Shown: positions 25,013-33,202 of the stretch, piece after piece
Numbering within the stretch: the stretch's first letter is position 1
Layout: every line of letters starts with the position of its first letter
Program-made: the position numbers and the translations under genes
Notes under the pieces: model-generated
Seen by the model: only the letters and a program-made list of their open reading frames with translations
What the model was told of the DNA's origin: nothing
The model's database searches: none
From: Haloprofundus halobius
GTDB taxonomy: Archaea > Halobacteriota > Halobacteria > Halobacteriales > Haloferacaceae
Reading direction: 5' to 3'
NCBI RefSeq assembly: GCF_020097835.1
Contig: NZ_CP083666.1
Coordinates: 1,922,001-1,986,000 of the forward strand
DNA length: 64,000 nucleotides

Positions 25013-26329
25013 ATGACCGCGAACGCAACGAGCGAACGAACGCAGCGACTCACCCCCGAGGTGGTCGTCGTCGGGGCCGGTCCCGCCGGGTGCGTCTTGA
25101 GCTACCTGCTCGCCCGGAGCGGCGTCGACACCCTCCTCTTGGAACGAAACGCGTCGCTCGATCGGGAGTTCCGCGGCTTCGGCTTCCAACCGTACGTCGC
25201 GCGGGCGTTCGACCAACTCGGAATCCTCGACGACGTGCTCGACTTGCCGCACGAGCGAGTACAGCACGCACACGCCTCGGTGTACGGTCGACGCTACGAA
25301 CTGCTCGATTTCACGGACGTCTCGTCACGGACGGAGTGTCTCCTCCTCATGGACCAGCCGCCGCTTCTCGAACTGCTCGTCGAGAAGGCCGGCGAGTTCG
25401 AGACGTTCTCGTTTCGGCCATCGACGGCGGTGACCGACCTCCGAACGTCGGGCGGCCGCGTCGTCGGCGTCGACGCCCGCGACCGGGAGGTCGGCGTCGA
25501 CCTCGAAGTCGAGAGTCGCCTCGTCGTCGGCGCGGACGGCCGCTACTCGACGGTCCGGAAGGCGGCCGGAATCGACGCGGGGCTGTTCGACTCCGAGTTG
25601 GAGATCGTCTGGTTCAAACTCGAAGACGCGAAAATCGACGTGACGACGCAACTGCGTATCGGCGACGCCGGTGTGCTGGTGTACGCGCCGCTCAGCGACT
25701 CTGTCGCGCAGTGCGGGTGGCCGATTCCGAAGGGAAGCTACGGCGACCTCAGGGCGCGGGGCATCGAGGCGTTCCGTCGCGACCTCGTCTCGGTCGACCC
25801 GGACCTCGACGGGACGGTGGAGACGCAGTTGACGGGGTTCGAGGCCTGCTCGCTGCTGCGCGTCGAACCGGGGCTCTGCGACCGCTGGGTCGACGACGGG
25901 CTACTGCTTCTCGGCGACGCCGCGCACGTCGCATCGCCGTTCGGCGGACAGGGAAACAGCCTCGCCGTGCAGGACGCCGTCGTCGCCCACGAAACCGTCG
26001 TCACAGCGCTCTCTGAGGCGACGCGGGACGACGGTCCGCTCACCGTCGAACGACTCCGCCGGTTCGAGGACCGCCGGTACCCGGCGGTCGAACGGATGGT
26101 CCGGCTGCAGCGCCGGACGGAGCGCCTCGTCACGGGGGTGTTACTGTACGGCTCCCGGGTTCCCGAACCGGTCCGGGGTCCGGTACTGCGCATGCTGTTC
26201 GGCGCACTCTCGGTCGTCGGAACGACCCGACTCGGCCGCCGACAACGGCGGTTGCTCGCGTTCGGCCCCGACCCGCCGCGGGTCGACACGACGCTCTTCG
26301 CCTCCGACGAGTCGACGACGCCGGGCTAA
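25013..26329 (+). CDS. FAD-dependent monooxygenase/oxidoreductase (UbiH/PHBH family)
   Basis: 438 residues from ATG 25013; a GTG at 25001 is also in frame. The FAD fold starts VVVGAGPAGCVLSYLLARSG; the middle DG motif is VVGADGRYSTVRKAAG; the ribose-binding motif is LLLGDAAHVASPFGGQGNSLAVQD. This trio defines aromatic-ring hydroxylase-like flavoproteins and related halogenase or geranylgeranyl-reductase folds. The C-terminus carries an amphipathic region (VTGVLLYGSRVPEPVRG) that could touch the membrane. The substrate is unknown. Monocistronic, upstream of the metal regulator. Confidence 0.9.
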   Translation: MTANATSERTQRLTPEVVVVGAGPAGCVLSYLLARSGVDTLLLERNASLDREFRGFGFQPYVARAFDQLGILDDVLDLPHERVQHAHASVYGRRYELLDFTDVSSRTECLLLMDQPPLLELLVEKAGEFETFSFRPSTAVTDLRTSGGRVVGVDARDREVGVDLEVESRLVVGADGRYSTVRKAAGIDAGLFDSELEIVWFKLEDAKIDVTTQLRIGDAGVLVYAPLSDSVAQCGWPIPKGSYGDLRARGIEAFRRDLVSVDPDLDGTVETQLTGFEACSLLRVEPGLCDRWVDDGLLLLGDAAHVASPFGGQGNSLAVQDAVVAHETVVTALSEATRDDGPLTVERLRRFEDRRYPAVERMVRLQRRTERLVTGVLLYGSRVPEPVRGPVLRMLFGALSVVGTTRLGRRQRRLLAFGPDPPRVDTTLFASDESTTPG

Positions 26330-26350
26330 CCAATCGGTTCGCCACGCCAG

Positions 26351-26358
26351 ATATAATA
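26351..26358 (+). promoter_or_regulatory. TATA box of the mntR-like/GDT1 operon
   Basis: ATATAATA is centred about 27 bp before ATG 26382, giving a leaderless two-gene transcript. If the regulator controls its own operon, its operator should overlap this box. Confidence 0.65.
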
Positions 26359-26381
26359 GTTCGCCGCGTCTAATTCTGCGT

Positions 26382-27074
26382 ATGTTGAGCGACGTGATGG
26401 AGGACTACCTGAAGGCCATCTACGCCCTCCAGGCCGAACACGGCCCACCGGTTTCGACCTCCGCCATCGCGGAGTATCTCGACAAGACCGCGCCGACGGT
26501 GACGAGCATGCTCGGCAAACTCGAAGAGCGCGGGCTAGTCGACCGCGAGAAGTACAAGGGCGTCGAGTTGACCGACGAGGGCCAGACGGTGGCGCTGGAG
26601 GTGCTCCGACACCACCGGCTGCTGGAGGCGTATCTGACCGAGCATCTCGACTACTCGTGGAGCGAGGTCCACGACGAGGCCGACGCGCTCGAACACCACA
26701 TCAGCGAGGCGTTCGAGCGACGTGTCGCCGAGGCGCTCGGTAACCCGGAGTTCGACCCCCACGGCGACCCGATTCCGAACGTCGACCTCGACCCAGTCGA
26801 GGACGAGACGACGCGTCTGAGCGAGTACGGCGAGGGTGACCGCGTCGTCGTCGCGCGCGTCTCCGACCGCGACGAGGAGGAACTGGAGTATCTCGCCGAG
26901 GCCGGGCTCACCCCCGGCACCGAGGTCGAAATCGTCGACGTCGCGCCGTTCGGCATGGTGACCGTGCTCGTCGACGACCACGAACAGAGCCTCCCCGAGT
27001 CGGTCGCGCGCTCGATTCGCGTCGAATCGGTCGGTGAGCCGGAATCCGCCCCCGCAGGGGTGGGCGGTGCGTGA
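26382..27074 (+). CDS. DtxR/MntR-family metal-dependent transcriptional regulator
   Basis: A 230-residue protein. The N-terminal winged helix (about 1-65) has VSTSAIAEYLDKTAPTVTSMLGKLEERG. The dimerisation and metal-binding domain (about 66-140) holds LRHHRLLEAYLTEHLDYSWSE and EADALEHHISEAF, whose His/Glu residues are the metal ligands. A C-terminal FeoA/SH3-like domain lies at about 150-210. In haloarchaea these proteins repress iron or manganese transport genes. The 4-bp overlap with the downstream TMEM165/GDT1-type transporter strongly suggests control of manganese or calcium homeostasis. The N-terminal methionine MLSDVMEDYLKAIY starts directly at the family's beginning. Confidence 0.94.
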   Translation: MLSDVMEDYLKAIYALQAEHGPPVSTSAIAEYLDKTAPTVTSMLGKLEERGLVDREKYKGVELTDEGQTVALEVLRHHRLLEAYLTEHLDYSWSEVHDEADALEHHISEAFERRVAEALGNPEFDPHGDPIPNVDLDPVEDETTRLSEYGEGDRVVVARVSDRDEEELEYLAEAGLTPGTEVEIVDVAPFGMVTVLVDDHEQSLPESVARSIRVESVGEPESAPAGVGGA

Positions 27075-27790
27075 ACTGGTCGGAGCTACTCGTCATCGCC
27101 TTCGTCACGCAACTGGCCGTCCTCCCCGGTGAGAAAGCACAGTTCATCATCGCCGGCCTCTCGACGCGCTACCGACCGGCGGTGGTCGTCGGAGCCGCGG
27201 GTGCGGCGTTCGCCGGATGGACGGCGCTGGAGATTCTGTTCGGGAACGCGCTGCAGGTGGTGCTGCCGGGCGTCGCCCTCGACGTGTTCACCGCCGTCAT
27301 GTTTCTCGCCTTCGCCGTTCTATTGTTCCGGTCGGCACCCGAGACAGCGGCGAACGACGCGACGCAGGCAGCGCGCAGCGACGGGGGGACGAACCGCGGC
27401 GTCGGCTCGCTCGCGCCGAACCTCGACACGAAACTGTTCGGCTACGACCTGAGCGGCCGGTTCGGCGGCTTCCTCCCCATCTTCGCGATGATGGTCGCCG
27501 GGGAGTTCGGCGACAAGACCCAACTCGTCACCATCGGCCTCGCCGCCCAGTACGGCGCGAGTAGCGCCATCTGGTTCGGCGAGATGCTCGCAATCGTCCC
27601 CGTCAGCCTCGCGAACGCGTACTTCTTCCACCGGTTCGCACACGCGGTGGACATGCGGAAGGCACACTTCGCCGGGGCGGCGCTGTTCCTCTTGTTCGGC
27701 CTCGACGTCCTCCTCTCGGTCGTCACGGGCTTCTCGGTGTGGGAGACGCTCGTCGCCGCCGTCGCCGACGCGGTGTTGGGGCTCGCGTAA
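27071..27790 (+). CDS. TMEM165/GDT1 (UPF0016) family Mn2+/Ca2+ transporter
   Basis: A 239-residue, six-helix membrane protein starting at a GTG that overlaps the regulator's stop by four bases. The second half carries the canonical ExGDKT motif, EFGDKTQ (about 146-152). The equivalent place in the first half reads LPGEKAQ, which lacks the usual acid and threonine residues. Members export manganese or exchange calcium and protons. Operon position with an MntR-type regulator points to manganese export or tolerance. The degenerate first motif may alter ion stoichiometry. Confidence 0.88.
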   Translation: MNWSELLVIAFVTQLAVLPGEKAQFIIAGLSTRYRPAVVVGAAGAAFAGWTALEILFGNALQVVLPGVALDVFTAVMFLAFAVLLFRSAPETAANDATQAARSDGGTNRGVGSLAPNLDTKLFGYDLSGRFGGFLPIFAMMVAGEFGDKTQLVTIGLAAQYGASSAIWFGEMLAIVPVSLANAYFFHRFAHAVDMRKAHFAGAALFLLFGLDVLLSVVTGFSVWETLVAAVADAVLGLA

Positions 27791-27858
27791 CTGAATTCCG
27801 GGCGAGACGACGAGACAGGACCGCGACGTTTTTCGGGGCCTGTCGCTCAGTTGTCGAC

Positions 27859-28536
27859 GTGTTGGACGCGCTGGCTACCGCGCTCGCGGGCGTCGTCTTC
27901 GGACTGGCGCTGGCCGCACCGCCGGGACCGATGAACGCCGTCATCGCCGAGGAGAGCGTCGTCCACGGCTGGACCTCGGGGTTCCGGGCCGGGCTCGGCG
28001 CGTTCACCGCCGATGCAGTCTTCTTCGTGCTCGCGCTGCTCGGCGTCGTCGGCTTCGTCGAGCGGTTCCCGACGGTCCGGGCGGCGATGGTCGGCGTCGG
28101 CGGTCTCCTCATGCTCTACTTCGCGTACGGCGCAGTTCGCTCGGCTTCAGGGTCGTTCCGCGGTGAAACGGTGGCCGACGACAGCGCGGGCTTCAGCAAG
28201 GCGTTCGTGCTCGCGCTGACGAACCCCTACCAGATACTGTTCTGGCTCACCATCGGCGTCGGCTTGCTCGAAGCCGGCACCGTCGACGTGCTCTCGCAGA
28301 CGCCGTACGTGGGCGGCGAACTCGCCGGGCGACTCGTCGTCGAGACGGGGAGTCCGGCGCTCGTCGCGGGGTTCTTCGGCGGCATCCTGTTGTGGGTGTC
28401 GGGCTTTCCGGCCGCGCTCGTCACCGCCGAGCGCCGCGTCGAGGCGCTCGCACCCGCCGTCGCCGGAGTTAGCGCCGTCGTCCTCGGCGGGTTCGGCGTC
28501 GCGTTTCTGTACGATGCGGCGACGCAGTTGCTGTGA
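27859..28536 (+). CDS. LysE-family amino-acid/metabolite exporter
   Basis: About 225 residues from a GTG at 27859 (a TTG at 27862 is equally possible); starts further left overlap the transporter upstream and give an Arg-rich, non-membrane leader. Six hydrophobic helices are visible. The LysE/RhtB signature GLALAAPPGPMNAVIAEE sits in helix 1, and a second landmark is KAFVLALTNPYQILFW. The substrate is unknown: lysine, homoserine or another small metabolite. Same strand as the mntR-like/GDT1 pair, with a 68-bp gap. Confidence 0.85.
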   Translation: MLDALATALAGVVFGLALAAPPGPMNAVIAEESVVHGWTSGFRAGLGAFTADAVFFVLALLGVVGFVERFPTVRAAMVGVGGLLMLYFAYGAVRSASGSFRGETVADDSAGFSKAFVLALTNPYQILFWLTIGVGLLEAGTVDVLSQTPYVGGELAGRLVVETGSPALVAGFFGGILLWVSGFPAALVTAERRVEALAPAVAGVSAVVLGGFGVAFLYDAATQLL

Positions 28537-28616
28537 GTGGTGGAGACGTGCCCGTTTTGCGGCAAACGTCCGCCGTATGGCACAAACGGTTTCTACGCGG
28601 AGGGTGATTTTCGCGT

Positions 28617-29663
28617 ATGTTCGACAAAACGACGTGGATAAAACTCCCGCGCAACGTCCTCGTCGGCCACGGCGTCGTCGACGAGCTGGCCGACGCGGTG
28701 GCGGAACTGCCGTTCTCGGGCAGTCCGCTCGTCGTCACGAGTCCGACGCCGAAGCGACTCGTCGGCGACCGGGTCTGCGCGCAGTTCGACGACCCGGCGA
28801 CGGTCACCGTCTCGGAGGCGAACTTCGCAGCCGTCGAACGCGTCATCGACGCCGCCCGCGAGACGGAGGCGGGCTTTCTCGTCGGTCTCGGCGGCGGCAA
28901 ACCCGTCGACATCGCCAAGATGGCGAGCGACCACCTGGGGCGAGGGTTCGTTTCGGTGCCGACGGCGGCGAGTCACGACGGCATCGTCTCCGGCCGGGGG
29001 TCGGTCCCCGAGGGCGACACCCGCCACAGCGTCGCCGCGGATCCGCCGCTGGCCGTCGTCGCCGACACCGAGTTACTGGCGGAAGCGCCGTGGGAACTGA
29101 CGACCGCCGGCTGTGCGGACATTATCTCGAACTACACCGCGGTACAGGACTGGCAGCTCGCCAATCGGCTGAAGAACGTCGAGTACTCCGAGTACGCGGG
29201 CGCGCTCTCGCAGATGACCGCCGAGATGCTCGTCGAAAGCGCCGACTCCATCAAACCCGGGCTAGAGGAGTCCTGCTGGATCGTGGTGAAGGCGCTCGTC
29301 TCCTCGGGCGTCGCGATGTCCATCGCCGACTCCTCGCGGCCCGCGTCGGGTGCGGAGCATCTCTTCTCGCACCAACTCGACCGCATCGCGCCCGGAAAGG
29401 CGCTGCACGGCCACCAGGTCGGCGTCGGCTCCATCATGACCGCCTACCTCCACAACGGGCCGAAAGGCGAGTGGCGCGACATCCGCGACGCGCTGGAGCG
29501 CATCGACGCGCCGACGACGGCGGCGGACCTCGGACTCACCGCCGACGAGGTGCTGGAGGCGCTGACGACGGCCCACGAGATTCGCGACCGGTACACGATT
29601 CTCGGCAACGGTGTCGACGAGCGAGCGGCCGAGGAAGTCGCGTCGGTCACCGGCGTCATCTGA
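28617..29663 (+). CDS. egsA: sn-Glycerol-1-phosphate dehydrogenase
   Basis: A 348-residue NAD(P)-dependent enzyme that reduces dihydroxyacetone phosphate to sn-glycerol-1-phosphate, the step that fixes archaeal lipid stereochemistry. The motifs are GLGGGKPVDIAKMAS (nucleotide binding), SVPTAASHDGIVSGRGS, and metal ligands Asp in CADIISN and His in ASGAEHLFSHQLD and LHGHQVGVGS. Length and order are those of canonical archaeal EgsA. It starts at ATG 28617 with its own upstream AT-rich patch. Confidence 0.96.
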   Translation: MFDKTTWIKLPRNVLVGHGVVDELADAVAELPFSGSPLVVTSPTPKRLVGDRVCAQFDDPATVTVSEANFAAVERVIDAARETEAGFLVGLGGGKPVDIAKMASDHLGRGFVSVPTAASHDGIVSGRGSVPEGDTRHSVAADPPLAVVADTELLAEAPWELTTAGCADIISNYTAVQDWQLANRLKNVEYSEYAGALSQMTAEMLVESADSIKPGLEESCWIVVKALVSSGVAMSIADSSRPASGAEHLFSHQLDRIAPGKALHGHQVGVGSIMTAYLHNGPKGEWRDIRDALERIDAPTTAADLGLTADEVLEALTTAHEIRDRYTILGNGVDERAAEEVASVTGVI

Positions 29664-29753
29664 TTCTCGCGGGTTCCCCGGCCGGGCGCTTCGCTGCGAG
29701 GGCTTGACGAGCGAACCCGAACGCAAATAGTCGGGCCGCGCTAACCGTCCGGC

Positions 29754-30371
29754 ATGGCAACAGCCAGCGCCAGCGGGGTCGCAAAGGAACACCCCGCGGC
29801 CATTACTGCGGTTCTCAGCGTCGTCGGCTACGCCGTCGTCATCGGGACGTTTCTCGGCCTCGTCCCGGCGCGGGTGTTCCCGGAACTCACCCTCCAACAG
29901 GTCAACCGCCTCGCCGACGCCATCGCGCTCGTCAACACCGTCAACACGGCCGTCCTCGTCGCCGGGTGGTACTGGATTCGCAACGACGAGGTGAAGAGAC
30001 ACGCGACGGCGATGGTCACCTCCTTCGCGCTCATCCTCCTGTTTCTCGTCCTCTATCTGACGAAAATCGGCGGCGGCGGGACCAAGGAGTTCGTCGGCCC
30101 GGAACTCGTGTACTACGCGTACCTCGCGATGCTGGCGGTTCACATCGTGCTCTCGATCGTCTCCGTGCCGGTCGTGCTATACGCGCTGGTGTTGGGGTTG
30201 ACCCACACCCCGGGCGAACTCCGGACGGAGACGCCGCACAAGCGCATCGGTCGCATCGCCGCGGGGTCGTGGATTCTCTCGCTCTCGCTCGGCGTCGTGA
30301 CGTATCTGCTGTTGAACCACATCTACGACTGGGAGTTCGTCGCCGCCTTCGTCGGCGCTCCGCTGTGGTGA
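29754..30371 (+). CDS. DUF420 family integral membrane protein
   Basis: A 205-residue protein with five predicted hydrophobic helices (about 17-38, 63-82, 85-103, 120-150, 172-192). The family hallmarks are conserved histidine positions in MLAVHIVLS, GLTHTPGELRTE and TPHKRIGRIAAGSWI. DUF420 proteins are often linked to cytochrome oxidase or haem-copper systems, but none is encoded nearby, so the role is inferred only. A TATA-like CAAATAGT lies about 30 bp before ATG 29754. Confidence 0.85.
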   Translation: MATASASGVAKEHPAAITAVLSVVGYAVVIGTFLGLVPARVFPELTLQQVNRLADAIALVNTVNTAVLVAGWYWIRNDEVKRHATAMVTSFALILLFLVLYLTKIGGGGTKEFVGPELVYYAYLAMLAVHIVLSIVSVPVVLYALVLGLTHTPGELRTETPHKRIGRIAAGSWILSLSLGVVTYLLLNHIYDWEFVAAFVGAPLW

Positions 30372-30382
30372 CCAGATAGACG

Positions 30383-30670
30383 ATGCCGGACGACCTCGAC
30401 GGACTGCTCTCGGAGCTGCACGCCGAACTCGAAGCGACGGCCGAACTCCCGATTGCGCCGCGCGCGAACCTGTGGCTGGGCGAGGCGGAAGCCGTCGCCG
30501 CCGACCTCGCTTCGGATGATATCGACGACGACGTAGTCGCTCGACGCGTCGCCCACGTTCGGCGACTGCTCGGGAACGTGGAAGCCACGGAGAACGCCGA
30601 GGCTGACGCGCGCGTGGCCGACGCTCGGAACCTCGTCGAACGCATCGAAAAACGAATCGCCGACTCCTGA
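30383..30670 (+). CDS. Conserved small haloarchaeal protein, unknown function
   Basis: A 95-residue, very acidic, largely helical protein (MPDDLDGLLSELHAELEA...). Heptad-like leucine and alanine spacing suggests a helical bundle. It has no cysteines, membrane segments or known motif. It starts 12 bases after the DUF420 stop and is probably co-transcribed with it. Its codon use matches its neighbours. Confidence 0.75.
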   Translation: MPDDLDGLLSELHAELEATAELPIAPRANLWLGEAEAVAADLASDDIDDDVVARRVAHVRRLLGNVEATENAEADARVADARNLVERIEKRIADS

Positions 30671-30681
30671 ACCGAAACCTG

Positions 30682-30813
30682 TCAGAGTCGCGCGGCGGTG
30701 ACCGAACAGCCGCAGTCGTAACAGGCGTCCGGGAGCCACGGCTTGTTCTCGACGACGCGACACGTCTCGTCGCAGCGAGGGCAGTATGCCGTCTGTTGAT
30801 AATGTGTCGCCAT
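30682..30813 (-). CDS. Small zinc-ribbon protein (43 residues)
   Basis: The protein begins MATHYQQTAYCPRCDETCRV and ends with an ACYDCGCSVTAARL tail. It has CPRC at residues 11-14, C18, and CYDCGC near 34-39, a two-knuckle zinc ribbon. A TATA-like ACTATAGG on the coding strand is centred about 25 bp before the ATG, which supports a real leaderless gene despite its size. Such short zinc proteins are abundant in haloarchaea and are mostly uncharacterised. Convergent with the 95-residue gene. Confidence 0.75.
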   Translation of the reverse strand: MATHYQQTAYCPRCDETCRVVENKPWLPDACYDCGCSVTAARL

Positions 30814-30949
30814 ACCATATGGTCGACGGCCAGCCCTATAGTACCGACTATGTGTGATATATCGTGAAGGATTCGTACGGACGTGGGGCGGACGACCGCC
30901 GTTCCGACACGTTTCGACACGCTCGCCGCCGACGCGTCCAGTTTCGCCC

Positions 30950-31705
30950 TCAGCCGATGTACCGCAGGTCGTCGTCGGTCGGGAGGCTCTGTTGTTGTTG
31001 CATCTCCTGAATCTTGCCGACGACTTCCTCCATCTCCTCGGCGCGCTCTTCGAGCGAGCCGAAGTCGACCTCGAAGTCGAGGACGTGCTGGAGCACCTCG
31101 ATGACCGCGCGTGCGCTCTTGGGGTCGACGAGGTAGCCGCTCGTCTCGCCCATCAGACAGGCGGCGTCGAGGCCGCGGCGCTTTCCGAGGCCCAGGATGA
31201 GCCCCGAGACGCCGACGATACCGCCCGCCGGTTCGTCGGGACGGAACTCGACGCCCGCGTCTTCGAGTGCTTCCTTCCCGTCGGCTTCACCGACCGCGCC
31301 GAGGACGGTGTACTCTTCGACGAGTTCGCCGGTGGGGACGCCGCCGAGCGCGAACGCCCGCGAGACGCCGAACTCCTCGGCGATGTCGAGGAACGCGTCG
31401 GTGAGTCGGTAGTGACCCGCGTTGCTCTGCGCCTGGTGGTCGCCCGTCAGAAGCAGGAGGTCCGTCCCGTCGGCGGAGACAGCGTGCAGTTCCGCGCACG
31501 TCAGGTCGGCGACGCCCTCGTCGTCGACGCTCACCTGCGGCGGGAACTCGGAAGAGTAGACGCGGCGCACCAGTTCGCCGTCGAACTCGTCGCGGAGGTG
31601 TTCGGCGGCGAGTTTTCCGACGTGGCCGACGCCCGGCAACCCTTCGATGAGAACCGGGCCGTCGAGTTCGGGGTCGGCGACCGCCTCGATGTCGATGTCG
31701 TCCAT
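30950..31705 (-). CDS. PAC2-family (proteasome assembly chaperone-like) protein
   Basis: A 251-residue protein with the PAC2/DUF75 fold landmarks LIEGLPGVGHVGKLAAEHL, LLLLTGDHQAQS, FALGGVPTGE, GVSGLILGLGKRRGLDAACLMGETSGYLVDP, and a C-terminal helical tail ending QQQQSLPTDDDLRYIG. Archaeal PAC2 proteins resemble eukaryotic proteasome assembly chaperones. It is the last gene of the conserved cluster L44e-S27e-aIF2-alpha-Nop10-PAC2, five bases after Nop10. Confidence 0.93.
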   Translation of the reverse strand: MDDIDIEAVADPELDGPVLIEGLPGVGHVGKLAAEHLRDEFDGELVRRVYSSEFPPQVSVDDEGVADLTCAELHAVSADGTDLLLLTGDHQAQSNAGHYRLTDAFLDIAEEFGVSRAFALGGVPTGELVEEYTVLGAVGEADGKEALEDAGVEFRPDEPAGGIVGVSGLILGLGKRRGLDAACLMGETSGYLVDPKSARAVIEVLQHVLDFEVDFGSLEERAEEMEEVVGKIQEMQQQQSLPTDDDLRYIG

Positions 31706-31709
31706 GGCC

Positions 31710-31892
31710 TTATTGCCGACTGCGCCGCTTAAGAGCGCGTCGGTACTCGCCGTAGGGGTCCTCGGGGTTGAAGGGAGCAGGGGCGCTGTTCTCGGCTGTG
31801 GCTCCGCACCGGGGACACTCGTCTGAGAGGGTGTACACCGGGCGGGAGTGGCGCTCGCGCCACGCCGAGCAGACCCGGATGTCGGACTTCAT
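31710..31892 (-). CDS. nop10: H/ACA RNA-protein complex component Nop10
   Basis: A 60-residue protein starting [11 protein letters not shown] with [12 protein letters not shown] and the Nop10 signature [17 protein letters not shown]. It is the small zinc-ribbon subunit of H/ACA pseudouridylation particles, binding Cbf5. The usual first CxxC is incomplete: only C8 is present, where most Nop10 proteins have CxxC, so zinc binding may be weakened. The ATG overlaps the aIF2-alpha stop by four bases, supporting co-translation. Confidence 0.95.
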   Translation of the reverse strand: MKSDIRVCSAWRERHSRPVYTLSDECPRCGATAENSAPAPFNPEDPYGEYRRALKRRSRQ

Positions 31893-32689
31893 TCGGCTTC
31901 TTCGTCGCGTTCGCGGTGGTACACCGCGGTGCCGCCGGCGGCCTCGATGGACTGGCGGGCGCGACCTGCGCTCGCCTCCAACTCGGACTCGGCGGTCTTG
32001 TAGTCGGGCGCGCGCACCTTGATGCGGTACTCGGGCGACCCGACGTAGGAGACCGACAGTTCGATCTCGTCGGAGACGTCCCCGTTCCCTTCAGCAGCAC
32101 GTAGCGCCTCCTTGATATCGTCGACGCCGTCGCCGGTCGGACAGCGAAGGTCGACGTAGCCGGTGACGTTGACGTACGGGACGGAGACGTTCTCGCGCGC
32201 CGTCTCGACGACCGCCGAGATCTCCCCGTCGGAGAGGTCGACGTCGTCGAGCGCCTCCGCGCCGTGGATGGCCGCCTGCTCGAAGCCGTCGTAGAGGCTC
32301 CCGAACTCGCTGTAGAGGACGTTCGCGACGGTCTCGTACTGCTCGTCGTCGACGCCCTCGCCGAAGGCCAACGACATCCACTTGTCGGCCTTCTGCTCGT
32401 TCTTCCACTCCTGTATCTTCTCTTTGCGCTGATGCTCGTTGACGTCCTTCAGCGAGAGGTCGATCTGCTGGGAGGACTGGTTGACGTCGAGGACCTTCGC
32501 GACGACCGTCTGTCCCTCCCGAACGTGGTCGCGGACGTTCTTGATCCACCCGCTGGCGACCTCGCTGATGTGGACGAGACCGCGTCTGTCCTCGTACTCT
32601 TCGAGGTCGACGAACACGCCGAAGTTGGCGATTTCGTCTACCTTTCCGACGACGAGTTCGCCGTTGTCTGGCCAGCCGCGAAATTTCAT
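31889..32689 (-). CDS. eif2a: Translation initiation factor aIF2 subunit alpha
   Basis: A 266-residue protein. The N-terminal S1 domain (about 10-85) begins [17 protein letters not shown] and includes [23 protein letters not shown] helical middle domain (about 90-170) follows, and the C-terminal alpha-beta domain (about 175-260) binds the gamma subunit. It helps deliver initiator tRNA-Met to the small ribosomal subunit. It lies between S27e (15 bases upstream) and Nop10 in the standard archaeal cluster. Confidence 0.97.
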   Translation of the reverse strand: MKFRGWPDNGELVVGKVDEIANFGVFVDLEEYEDRRGLVHISEVASGWIKNVRDHVREGQTVVAKVLDVNQSSQQIDLSLKDVNEHQRKEKIQEWKNEQKADKWMSLAFGEGVDDEQYETVANVLYSEFGSLYDGFEQAAIHGAEALDDVDLSDGEISAVVETARENVSVPYVNVTGYVDLRCPTGDGVDDIKEALRAAEGNGDVSDEIELSVSYVGSPEYRIKVRAPDYKTAESELEASAGRARQSIEAAGGTAVYHRERDEEAE

Positions 32690-32704
32690 AGAGAGGGTGA
32701 GGCG

Positions 32705-32878
32705 TTACCGCGCCTCGACGGTTTCGGTCACTTCGCCTTCGAAGGCCGCTTTCCCACCGGAGGGGTGCGCGAGCGTGCTACCGCAGACGACGCAGTTGAC
32801 GGGCGTCGCCGCGCGGTCGAAGACGACCTGTTCGTTCTCGCAATCGGGGCAGACGACGCGGTAGAAACTTCCGGCCAT
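32705..32878 (-). CDS. rps27e: 30S ribosomal protein S27e
   Basis: A 57-residue zinc-ribbon ribosomal protein: MAGSFYRVVCPDCENEQVVF with C10, C13, C29 and C32 forming the zinc site, followed by the family stretch STLAHPSGGKAAFEG. Length is normal. It starts four bases after the L44e stop, so they are in one transcript. Confidence 0.97.
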   Translation of the reverse strand: MAGSFYRVVCPDCENEQVVFDRAATPVNCVVCGSTLAHPSGGKAAFEGEVTETVEAR

Positions 32879-32882
32879 CGTC

Positions 32883-33167
32883 TTACTCCTGGAACTCCAG
32901 TCGTCCGGCGCGCCAGCCCTCGCGCATGTGCGCTTTCCCGCAGCTCGAACAGCGGTACTTGAGGTTCGTCTTCTTCGTGGGCTTGTCGCCGCCGGGCACC
33001 TTCGAGAACTTCCCGGCGTTCCCGATGTGCGACGTCTGGCGGCGGCGCTGTCGGTGCTGGACCTTCTTCATCCCGGTGCTGCGTCCGCTGCGTACCTTCT
33101 CGACCTCCACTTCGTGGTGGCCGTTGCAGTGCGGACAGTACGTGTTGAAACGGCGTGGCATCTGCAT
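32883..33167 (-). CDS. rpl44e: 50S ribosomal protein L44e
   Basis: A 94-residue protein from ATG 33167 ([14 protein letters not shown]); ATG 33161 is an alternative start two codons in. It has a basic core ([18 protein letters not shown]) and a zinc site from CPHC and CSSC. It is the first gene of the translation cluster. A TTTTAAC box on the coding strand (33207-33213) lies about 43 bp before the start, inside the end of the upstream same-strand gene, so a short leader is likely. Confidence 0.97.
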   Translation of the reverse strand: MQMPRRFNTYCPHCNGHHEVEVEKVRSGRSTGMKKVQHRQRRRQTSHIGNAGKFSKVPGGDKPTKKTNLKYRCSSCGKAHMREGWRAGRLEFQE

Positions 33168-33202
33168 AGCTATCTACCTTGCCGACTCTTTGCCGTCGCC
33201 CG

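Noticed and set aside
27739-27858. Extended N-terminus for the LysE exporter from 27739.
   Set aside because: It would overlap the GDT1 gene by 52 bases and add an Arg-rich non-membrane leader; the GTG at 27859 places the signature helix at the N-terminus.
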